Source of the DNA: Lentzea kentuckyensis
GTDB taxonomy: Bacteria; Actinomycetota; Actinomycetes; Mycobacteriales; Pseudonocardiaceae
Length of the DNA: 64,000 bases
Direction: 5' to 3'
NCBI RefSeq assembly: GCF_002150765.1
Contig: NZ_MUYM01000012.1
Span: forward strand, 37,094-101,093
Positions 57,943 to 64,000 of the stretch are shown in pieces; the stretch's first letter is position 1; the number at the start of each line of letters is the position of its first letter. The notes beneath the pieces were generated by a model. It saw only the letters and a program-made list of their open reading frames with translations. It did not search any database and was not told the origin of the DNA. A program made the translations under genes and the position numbers.

Positions 57943-58326
57943 ATGCCGCGCCGTCTCGTCGTCCTGCCGCTCGCCCTGCTCGCCACCGCGGCCGGGCTCG
58001 ACCTGCTGCACCTGCTCACCGGCAACGCCCTGATCGCCGCCGCCGCGTGGCACCTGATCGCCGCGGGCCTGCTGCTGGGCATCGCGGTGGCGGCCACCGA
58101 CTGGCTCGACCGGATCTTCGCCGAGCCGGCCGCGCGCTCACCCGGACGCGATCTCGGGATCGCCCTGGTGCTGGTGCTGTTCGGGGTCAGCTGGGCGTTG
58201 CGGCTGGGGCAGACGAACTGGGAACCGACCTGGACGGCGGTGCTCGCCGGGTGGGCCGGCCTGGCGGGCCTGCTCGCGACCTCGCTCACCGCGCGCCGCT
58301 CTCCCGGCAGGGCCTCGGTAGCGTGA
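57943..58326 (+). CDS. Small four-helix membrane protein
   Basis: A 127-residue integral membrane protein with about four helices: VVLPLALLATAAGLDLLHLLTG, ALIAAAAWHLIAAGLLLGIAVAATDWLDR, DLGIALVLVLFGVSWALRLG and WTAVLAGWAGLAGLLATSL. The layout (His-containing helices, DW at the second-helix end) resembles the DUF2231 family of possible haem- or redox-linked membrane proteins, by weak similarity only. It follows the SDR by 65 bp and precedes the isomerase gene. Confidence 0.75.
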   Translation: MPRRLVVLPLALLATAAGLDLLHLLTGNALIAAAAWHLIAAGLLLGIAVAATDWLDRIFAEPAARSPGRDLGIALVLVLFGVSWALRLGQTNWEPTWTAVLAGWAGLAGLLATSLTARRSPGRASVA

Positions 58327-58330
58327 GCTC

Positions 58331-58687
58331 ATGCCACAGATCACCGTCGAGTACTCCGCCGAAGTGAGCGAGGCGTTCGACCGCCGCGCCTTCGCCCTCG
58401 CCCTGCACCAGACCCTGTCCCCGCTGGTCAGCTCGGACGTCGCCGCGTTCAAGACGCGGACGCGGCAGATCGAGGAGAGCGTGATCGGCGACGGCTCGCC
58501 GGCGGCGATGATCCACATCCGGATCGGGCTGCTGTCGGGGCGGCCGGTCGAGCTCAAGCAGGAGGTCGGCCGGGTGAGCATCGGGCTCGCGCGGGAACAC
58601 CTCAAGCCGGTCGAGGGGCTGACGGTCCAGGTGACGCTCGAGGTGTACGACCTGGATCGCGACCAGTACCAGAAAGTCGTGGTCTGA
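58331..58687 (+). CDS. 5-carboxymethyl-2-hydroxymuconate isomerase-like protein
   Basis: A 118-residue protein beginning MPQITVEYSAEVSEAFDRRAF. Removal of Met leaves an N-terminal proline, the catalytic base of the 4-oxalocrotonate tautomerase superfamily. The length and IRIGLLSGRPVELKQEVGRVSIGLAREHLKPVEGLTVQVTLEVYDLDR match CHMI (HpcD-type) trimeric isomerases of homoprotocatechuate degradation. No other genes of that pathway are nearby, so it may act on another enol or keto acid. The start at ATG 58331 lies four bases after the previous stop. Confidence 0.85.
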   Translation: MPQITVEYSAEVSEAFDRRAFALALHQTLSPLVSSDVAAFKTRTRQIEESVIGDGSPAAMIHIRIGLLSGRPVELKQEVGRVSIGLAREHLKPVEGLTVQVTLEVYDLDRDQYQKVVV

Positions 58688-58764
58688 ACGGAACAAAGCT
58701 CGTCACGGACGAGTTCGCCGCGTTGAGTGGAAGTAGCAGAACCACTTCGCGGAGGAGCTCACCG

Positions 58765-60027
58765 ATGAGGACTCTGGTAACCGGCGGCACCGTGATCAGC
58801 ATGGACGCCGCGGTCGGCGATCTCGCCCGCGGCGACGTGCTGATCACCGACGGGGTGATCACGGAGGTCGCCGAGCGGATCGACGCGCCGGACGCCGAGG
58901 TGATCGACGCGGCCGGCCGGGTCGTCCTGCCCGGTTTCGTCGACACCCATCGGCACACCTGGCAGACCGCGATGCGCGGCGTCGGCGCGGACTGGACGTT
59001 CCCCGAGTACATGGCGGCCATGCACGGCGAGATCAGGCCGCACTACCGTCCCGAGGACGTTTATCTCGGCAACCTGCTCGGGCGGCTGGAGGCGTTGCAC
59101 TCCGGCATCACGACGGTGCTCGACTGGTTCCACTGCGCCGACAGCCCTGGGCACGCCGACGCCGCCATCGCCGGCCTGAAAGACGCACCCGGCCGATCGA
59201 TCTTCTGTTACGCGGCCGGATTCATGGTCACCGACGGCTCGGTCGAGAACGAGATCCGGCGGGTCCGCGACGAACTCTCCTCCGACGGCCTGGTCACCAT
59301 GGCGTTCGGGCTGCGCGGACACCAGATGACCACAATGGACACTTGTGTGGCCGACCTCAAGCTGGCGGACGAGCTCGGGCTGCGCTCCAGCGTGCACTTC
59401 GTGTCCGACGGGACGAGCCGGCCGGTCGCCGAGATGCACGCCGCGGGTCTGCTGCGGGACACCCTGACTGTCGTGCACGCCAACGGGATCAGCGACGACG
59501 AGCTGCGGATGCTCGCCGACGCCGGAGCCTCGGTGTCGGTCAGCCCGGACGTCGAGCTGAAGATGGGCTTCGGCTGGCCGATGACCGGCCGGATGCTGGC
59601 CGCGGGCCTGCGTCCGACGTTCTCGATCGACGACTGCCCATCGGCCGGCGGCGACATGTTCGCGACCATGCGGACCGCGTTCGTCGTGCAGCGCGGGCTC
59701 GACGGTGGCCTGAACTCCCGCGACCTTCTGGAGTTCGCCACCATCGACGGCGCGAAAGCGTGCGGTCTCAACGCGGGCAGCCTCGCGCCGGGCAAGGTCG
59801 CGGACATCGTCCTGCTGCGCAAGGACGATCCGAGCGTGTTCCCGTTCAACAACCCTGCCGGCACGATCGTGGCCGCCGGGCATCCTGGCCTGGTCGACAC
59901 CGTGCTCGTCGGTGGTCGCGTGGTCAAGCGCGACGGCGCGCTGGTGGGCGTGGACCTGCCCGCCCTGCAGGCCCGGCTGCTGGAGTCACGGGACCGGATC
60001 GCGGCCGGCGCGGGCATCACCGTCTGA
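58765..60027 (+). CDS. Amidohydrolase, 8-oxoguanine/S-adenosylhomocysteine deaminase-like
   Basis: A 420-residue metal-dependent deaminase. Its metal site is GFVDTHRHTWQTAMRG; then LGNLLGRLEALHSGITTVLDW, HFVSDG, VHANGISDDELRMLADAGASVSVSP and FSIDDCPSAGGDMFATMRTA carry the remaining metal and catalytic residues (His, and the Asp pair). The N- and C-terminal beta segments of the composite domain are intact (LVTGGTVISMDAAVGDLARGDVLITDGVI, VVKRDGALVG). This is the group that includes 8-oxoguanine and SAH deaminases, and atrazine-type hydrolases. ATG 58765 has GGAGGAG upstream. Confidence 0.9.
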   Translation: MRTLVTGGTVISMDAAVGDLARGDVLITDGVITEVAERIDAPDAEVIDAAGRVVLPGFVDTHRHTWQTAMRGVGADWTFPEYMAAMHGEIRPHYRPEDVYLGNLLGRLEALHSGITTVLDWFHCADSPGHADAAIAGLKDAPGRSIFCYAAGFMVTDGSVENEIRRVRDELSSDGLVTMAFGLRGHQMTTMDTCVADLKLADELGLRSSVHFVSDGTSRPVAEMHAAGLLRDTLTVVHANGISDDELRMLADAGASVSVSPDVELKMGFGWPMTGRMLAAGLRPTFSIDDCPSAGGDMFATMRTAFVVQRGLDGGLNSRDLLEFATIDGAKACGLNAGSLAPGKVADIVLLRKDDPSVFPFNNPAGTIVAAGHPGLVDTVLVGGRVVKRDGALVGVDLPALQARLLESRDRIAAGAGITV

Positions 60028-60063
60028 TCCCGCGAGACCGATCGCCCATCGTTCCTCCCGTCA

Positions 60064-60322
60064 TGCCCCCTGGGCGGCGATGGCCGTTCCTGCTCAAGGA
60101 AACCCAGCCGAGCCTGCGCGAGCTCACGCCCCGGGAGCTCGAGATCCTCCGGCTGGTGGCCACCGGCAGGTCCAACGCCGAGATCGCCACCGCGCTGACG
60201 ATCAGCGAGGCCACGATGAAGACCCACGTCAACCGCACCACGACCAAGCTCGCGCTCACCAGCAGGCGGTCACGATCGCCTATGAGTCCGGTCCAGTCAC
60301 ACCGTCGAAGCTGAGCAGGTAG
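60064..60322 (+). pseudogene. Decayed LuxR-type response-regulator remnant (HTH only, frameshifted)
   Basis: ELTPRELEILRLVATGRSNAEIATALTISEATMKTHVNRTTTKLALTS is a clear LuxR/NarL DNA-binding domain, but no receiver domain precedes it. After LALTS, near 60263, about seven bases appear deleted, so the family end QAVTIAYESGPVTPSKLSR continues in the next forward frame to TAG at 60320-60322. In the first frame translation instead runs into RRSRSPMSPVQSHRRS. The N-terminus is missing as well. This is a relic, not a working gene. Confidence 0.75.
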
Positions 60323-60331
60323 CTTGCCCGC

Positions 60332-60874
60332 GTGGAAATCACTGACGACCGCGCCTTCCCCGCCGCGCTGGCCGCGCTCAGCGGCATCGACTTTCCCTGG
60401 GACTACGACGAGAAGACCGAGGAGCCGGCGCCGACCAACATCGACTACGAGCCCTACGACGAGTTCGACTCCGCCGAGGACACGACCGACTGGATCCGGT
60501 CCTGGACCGGCAACAAGGAGCTCGACGGCGCCGAGTTCCGGGTGTTCGGGCAGGACGGCACCGGCGGGCTGGCCGCGTTGTGGCTGGTGCGGCCGGGACC
60601 GCTGACCGCGCAGCCGGTGGCGTTCTTCGGTTCCGAGGGCGAGGTCGGCGTCGTCGCGTCGAGCCTCGGGGAGTTCCTGTGGCTGCTGGCCGGCGGGGTC
60701 GGGCCGCAGGAGGCCGTCGAGTTCGGGGCGGACAGCGGAGTCGCGCACGAGGAGCTGCGGGCCGTCGCTTCGAAGTACTCGGGGATCGAGCCGCGCACGC
60801 CGGCCGACGTGCTGGGGGCGGCGCGGGCGGAGTTCCCGGACTTCGCCGAGACCGTTCAGTCCTGGTGCCGTTGA
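60332..60874 (+). CDS. SMI1/KNR4 (SUKH)-like protein
   Basis: A 180-residue acidic soluble protein beginning MEITDDRAFPAALAALSGIDFPWDYDEK. The segment LAALWLVRPGPLTAQPVAFFGSEGEVGVVASSLGEFLWLLAGGVGPQEAV resembles the SUKH (SMI1/KNR4) fold seen in immunity and chaperone-like proteins, by feel of the Phe-x-Gly-x-Glu-Gly-x2-Gly and Phe-Leu-x-Leu pattern. No toxin gene is adjacent, so an immunity role is unsupported. GTG 60332 has no strong ribosome-binding site. Confidence 0.7.
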   Translation: MEITDDRAFPAALAALSGIDFPWDYDEKTEEPAPTNIDYEPYDEFDSAEDTTDWIRSWTGNKELDGAEFRVFGQDGTGGLAALWLVRPGPLTAQPVAFFGSEGEVGVVASSLGEFLWLLAGGVGPQEAVEFGADSGVAHEELRAVASKYSGIEPRTPADVLGAARAEFPDFAETVQSWCR

Positions 60875-60881
60875 CGCCTGT

Positions 60882-60913
60882 CCGGCGAACCGGTCCGCGT
60901 TCCGGTTCGCCGG
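60882..60913 (+). terminator. Strong hairpin after the SUKH-like gene
   Basis: A perfect 12-bp stem, CCGGCGAACCGG and CCGGTTCGCCGG, has an eight-base loop and lies eight bases after the stop of the preceding gene. It has no U-tract, so it would be a Rho-assisted or GC-only terminator. Its right arm abuts the DasR-like site. Confidence 0.5.
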
Positions 60914-60925
60914 TGGTCTATACCA
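60914..60925. promoter_or_regulatory. DasR-like (dre) site upstream of GH3 gene
   Basis: TGGTCTATACCA differs from the DasR core TGGTCTAGACCA in one base; the wider GTGGT/ACCAC arms also agree. It lies 83-94 bp before the GH3 start and could repress it when N-acetylglucosamine-derived signals are low. Confidence 0.45.
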
Positions 60926-61007
60926 CTTTGGAGGTGCCGTCTACGCTGGAATGAACCTGTTGTGCCGCAAGGCAAACAGGACCTCGTCCTCCGGAGGCCT
61001 GCCCCTC

Positions 61008-63230
61008 ATGAGAAAGCTGCTGGCGGCCGCACTTCTGCTCAGTGCCGCCGTCGTCCCCACCGGTTCCGCCGCCGCGGCCGACCCGATCTACCGGGACCCG
61101 ACGCAACCGATACCCACCCGCGTCGCGGACCTGCTCGGCCGGATGTCGCTCGACGACAAGGTCGGGCAGATGACGCAGGCCGAGCGCACCGCGGTGAGCA
61201 ACGCCGACCTGACCAACTTCCGGATCGGCTCGCTGCTGTCCGGCGGCGGTTCCGCGCCGTCGCCCAACAACGCCACGTCGTGGGCGAACATGTACGACAA
61301 CTTCCAGCAGGCGGCACTGGTCACGCCGCTGGGCATTCCCATGATCTACGGCGTGGATGCCGTGCACGGGCACAACAACGTCGTCGGCGCCACGATCTTC
61401 CCGCACAACATCGGCCTCGGCGCCACCCGTGACCCGGCGCTGGTGCAACGGATCGGCCGCGCCACCGCGGAGGAGGTGTCGGGCACCGGCATCGACTGGG
61501 ACTTCGCGCCGTGCCTGTGCGTCGCGCGCAACGATCGTTGGGGCCGCACCTACGAATCGTTCGGTGAGACGCCGGAGAACGCTACGTCGATGACGACGCT
61601 GATCACCGGCCTGCAGGGCACTCGCCTGTCCGACGCGGGCTCGGTGCTCGCGACCGCCAAGCACTACATCGGCGACGGCGGCACGACCGACGGCGACGAC
61701 CAGGGCAACACCCAACTCACCGAAGCCGAACTGCGGTCCATCCACCTGCCCCCGTTCCGCGAGGCGGTCGCGCGCGGCGTCGGCTCGGTGATGATCAGCT
61801 ACAGCAGCTGGAACGGCACCAAACTGCACGGCCACAAGTACCTGATCACCGACGTGCTGAAGAACGAGCTGGGCTTCGGCGGCCTGGTCGTGTCGGACTG
61901 GAACGCCATCGACCAGATCGACGGCCAACCGGGCTTCACCGCTGCCGAGGTGCGCGCGTCCGTCAACGCCGGCCTGGACATGATCATGGTGCCGACCGAG
62001 TGGCGCTCGTTCATCACGCTGCTCAAGGCCGAGGTGCAGGCGGGCCGGGTGCCGATGTCACGCATCGACGACGCCAACCGCCGCATCCTGACCAAGAAGT
62101 TCGAGCTGGGCCTGTTCGAGAAGCCGCTGACCGACCGCTCCTACACGCCTTCGGTCGGCAACGCCGCGCACCGCGCGGTCGCGCGTGAGGCCGTGCGCAA
62201 GTCGCAGGTGCTGCTGAAGAACCAGAACGGCGTGCTGCCGTTGCCGAAGACCTCCTCGAAGCTCTTCGTGGCGGGCAAGAGCGCGGACAACATCGGCTAC
62301 CAGAGCGGCGGCTGGACCATCTCCTGGCAGGGCGGCAGCGGACCGGTGACGCCGGGAACCACGGTGCTGCAAGGCATCCGCTCGGCCGTGTCGTCCTCGA
62401 CCACCGTCACCTACCACCGCAACGGCACGGGCATCGACGGCACCTACCAGGCCGCGGTCGCCGTGATCGGCGAAACCCCGTACGCCGAGGGCAACGGCGA
62501 CAAACCCGGCGGCATGGGTCTGGACGCCGAGGACCTCGCGACCCTGAACACGTTGCGCGCGTCCGGCGTCCCGGTCGTGGTGGTGCTCGTGTCCGGACGA
62601 CCACTGGACATCGCCGCCCAGCTCCCGGGCTGGCACGCTCTGGTGGCGGCCTGGCTGCCGGGCACCGAGGGCAACGGCGTCGCGGACGTCCTGTTCGGCG
62701 ACTACAAACCGACAGGCACGCTGCCGTTCACGTGGATGCAGAGCGCCTCGCAGCAGCCGATCAACGTCGGTGACGGCAAAGCACCGCTGTTCGCCTACGG
62801 CACCGGCTTGCAGTTCCCCGCCACCCAGAACGCCTACGCGCTGATCGGCGCCTCCTACTACGACGAACAACGCGGCACACAGGTCGAGCGGTGCACGGAC
62901 TCGGGTTGCGGCCAGAACGTCGGCTACCTGACGCCCGGCGACTACGTGGCCTACGCGGACGTCGACTTCGGCGCCACGCCACCGACCTCGGTGACCACGC
63001 GGCTGGCGTCCGGGTCGACCGCGGGTGGGACGTTGCAGTACCGGCTGGACAGCCCGACCGGTCCCCTTGTCGCGACGGTGTCCGCGGCGAGCACCGGCGG
63101 ATGGCAGACGTGGACGAGTCGTACTGCGGCGGCGTCGGGCGCGACCGGCGTGCACCGGCTGTGCCTCGTGGCGACCGGGGGCACGGGCGGTGACCTGGCG
63201 AACGTGAACTGGTTCCAGTTCGGTCGCTAG
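61008..63230 (+). CDS. Secreted GH3 beta-glucosidase/exo-beta-glucanase with C-terminal CBM6-like domain
   Basis: A 740-residue secreted enzyme. The signal peptide is RKLLAAALLLSAAVVPTGSAAAADP (cleavage near AAA-DP). The GH3 N-terminal barrel includes LDDKVGQMTQAER, PMIYGVDAVHGHNNVVGATIFPHNIGLGATRDP, AKHYIGDGG and the nucleophile Asp297 in GGLVVSDWNAI. A GH3 C domain follows (LFVAGKSADNIGYQSGGWTISWQG; GRPLDIA). Residues about 605-740 form a CBM6-like beta-sandwich (YYDEQRGTQVERC ... GDLANVNWFQFGR). The KHYIGDGGT form is that of beta-glucosidase/exo-1,3-1,4-glucanase rather than NagZ. It is in a convergent CTAG overlap with the next gene. Confidence 0.94.
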   Translation: MRKLLAAALLLSAAVVPTGSAAAADPIYRDPTQPIPTRVADLLGRMSLDDKVGQMTQAERTAVSNADLTNFRIGSLLSGGGSAPSPNNATSWANMYDNFQQAALVTPLGIPMIYGVDAVHGHNNVVGATIFPHNIGLGATRDPALVQRIGRATAEEVSGTGIDWDFAPCLCVARNDRWGRTYESFGETPENATSMTTLITGLQGTRLSDAGSVLATAKHYIGDGGTTDGDDQGNTQLTEAELRSIHLPPFREAVARGVGSVMISYSSWNGTKLHGHKYLITDVLKNELGFGGLVVSDWNAIDQIDGQPGFTAAEVRASVNAGLDMIMVPTEWRSFITLLKAEVQAGRVPMSRIDDANRRILTKKFELGLFEKPLTDRSYTPSVGNAAHRAVAREAVRKSQVLLKNQNGVLPLPKTSSKLFVAGKSADNIGYQSGGWTISWQGGSGPVTPGTTVLQGIRSAVSSSTTVTYHRNGTGIDGTYQAAVAVIGETPYAEGNGDKPGGMGLDAEDLATLNTLRASGVPVVVVLVSGRPLDIAAQLPGWHALVAAWLPGTEGNGVADVLFGDYKPTGTLPFTWMQSASQQPINVGDGKAPLFAYGTGLQFPATQNAYALIGASYYDEQRGTQVERCTDSGCGQNVGYLTPGDYVAYADVDFGATPPTSVTTRLASGSTAGGTLQYRLDSPTGPLVATVSAASTGGWQTWTSRTAAASGATGVHRLCLVATGGTGGDLANVNWFQFGR

Positions 63231-64000
63231 CCGATCACTCGCTCGGAGAACTCCCACAGCGCTTCGGCGGCTTCCTCGGTCACCACCGGATGCAGCTTCT
63301 CCGCTCTGGGCACCGCGCCGCGACCTGGTCCGATCAGGGTCGCGGGCGGTGCCTCTTTCGCCGTCGCCGCGTACAGGATCGGCCGGGCGCCCTCCTCGGC
63401 CGAGCGGCCGAGGATCCGGCTCATGGCCGTGCCGACGACCGCCTGGAGGCGCGAACTGTTCTTGGCCTGCATGGAAGTTCTGGCCATGCCGGGGTGGGCC
63501 AGGTAGCTGCCGACGTGCTGGGCGCGGCGATGCAGTTCCAGTCCGAAAAGGACATTGGCCAACTTCGAGTCGGCATACGCGCGGGTGTGCGAGTAACGCT
63601 TCCTGGTGACGCCGAACTGGCCGTACTTGTACATGTACGACGAGACGGTCACCACCCGGTCCAGCTTTGGGAGCAGCAGTCGGGTGAGCGCGAAGTGGCC
63701 GAGGTGGTTGGTGGCGAAGTGGCTTTCGTGGCCTTGCGGGCTGAGGACGTGTGGTTGTCCGGCAATGCCCGCGTTGTTGACCAGGAGGTCGACCTCGTCC
63801 ATTCCGGCGGCGAACCTGCGCACCGAGTCGAGGTCCATCAGGTCGAGTTGGCGCACCTCGGCGGGAAAGTCGACGTTCACCTTCGCCGGGTTGCGGACGG
63901 CCATGATCACCTGGGCGCCGAGTTCGGCCAGTCCGGCGGCTACGACCAGGCCCAGGCCGCTGCCGGCGCCGGTCACGATGGCGGTGCGGCCGGTCTGATC
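63227..64000 (-). CDS. SDR family oxidoreductase (start beyond window edge)
   Basis: About 257 residues are visible; the N-terminus is cut at the window end. The first visible segment, DQTGRTAIVTGAGSGLGLVVAAGLAELGAQVIMAVRNPAKVNVD, is the cofactor site. NNAGIAGQPHVLSPQGHESHFATNHLGHFALTRLLLPKLDRVVTVSSYMYKYG and YADSKLANVLFGLELHRR provide the Asn/Ser/Tyr-x3-Lys residues. The NHLGHFALT and YADSKLANVLF pattern is that of the light-dependent-protochlorophyllide-reductase/retinol-dehydrogenase-like SDR group. Convergent with GH3, with four bases shared at the stop codons. Confidence 0.9.
   Translation of the reverse strand, partial: DQTGRTAIVTGAGSGLGLVVAAGLAELGAQVIMAVRNPAKVNVDFPAEVRQLDLMDLDSVRRFAAGMDEVDLLVNNAGIAGQPHVLSPQGHESHFATNHLGHFALTRLLLPKLDRVVTVSSYMYKYGQFGVTRKRYSHTRAYADSKLANVLFGLELHRRAQHVGSYLAHPGMARTSMQAKNSSRLQAVVGTAMSRILGRSAEEGARPILYAATAKEAPPATLIGPGRGAVPRAEKLHPVVTEEAAEALWEFSERVIG

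Noticed and set aside
58331-58687. Homoprotocatechuate degradation pathway
   Set aside because: Only the CHMI-like gene is present; no ring-cleavage dioxygenase, dehydrogenase or hydratase is nearby.
60332-60874. Toxin-immunity role for the SUKH-like gene
   Set aside because: No polymorphic toxin or secretion gene is adjacent, and the family match is only by general pattern.

Overview
This 64 kb window is a dense, high-GC stretch of chromosome from a filamentous actinomycete. The evidence is frequent GTG and TTG starts, 1-4 bp ATGA/GTGA gene overlaps, two F420/FMN-type LLM oxidoreductases, an MptB-type mannosyltransferase, GAF-ANTAR and PP2C/SpoIIE regulators, and an aromatic ammonia-lyase resembling Saccharothrix Sam8. 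A member of the Pseudonocardiales (Lentzea/Saccharothrix/Actinosynnema-like) is my best guess, from memory of related proteins rather than a search. No rRNA, tRNA, CRISPR array, intact insertion sequence or prophage was seen.

Layout. (1) 1-13 kb is a stress and signalling region: an isocitrate lyase/PEP mutase-type enzyme, a GAF-PP2C phosphatase next to a GCS2-type carboxylate-amine ligase, a large catalase followed by an ankyrin-repeat protein, a GAF-ANTAR protein, a glycosyltransferase, a four-domain PAS-PP2C-kinase-STAS protein, and a three-gene operon of small envelope proteins. Two promoters here have the same sigma-B-like form, GTTT-N15-GGGTAG. (2) 13-21 kb holds housekeeping and accessory genes, with regulators divergent from probable targets and clear palindromic operators (TetR, CGNR, a second TetR). 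(3) 21-35 kb is transport and sensing: an ABC exporter with a NarL-type two-component system, a MacB-like efflux operon divergent from an OmpR-type system, a degenerate GH20-like protein, a 169-bp inverted-repeat element, and another OmpR-type system. (4) 35.2-46.4 kb is a candidate biosynthetic gene cluster: an MIO aromatic ammonia-lyase divergent, across a perfect 22-bp palindrome, from two FOXRED-like flavoproteins, an acyl/aryl-AMP ligase, an FMN alpha-hydroxyacid oxidase, an unusual P450, an antiporter, a tiny coupled ORF and a PaaK-like ligase. (5) 46.4-54 kb has two tandem secreted I36-type inhibitors, an HTH regulator, overlapping lnt and mptB, and one polypeptide joining an ECF sigma factor, zinc finger, membrane segment and extracellular CAP domain. 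(6) 54-64 kb contains a TetR/SDR/esterase locus with paired operators, an XRE/SDR pair, a deaminase-type amidohydrolase, a decayed LuxR remnant, a secreted GH3 enzyme with a DasR-like site, and an SDR cut by the window end.

The most novel-looking items are the membrane-tethered sigma factor with a CAP domain (51564-53171) and the 35.2-46.4 kb cluster, which lacks a PKS or NRPS and appears to process an aromatic amino acid or acid through ligases and several redox enzymes. Its product cannot be predicted from sequence alone. All family assignments come from reading motifs; no database search was run.
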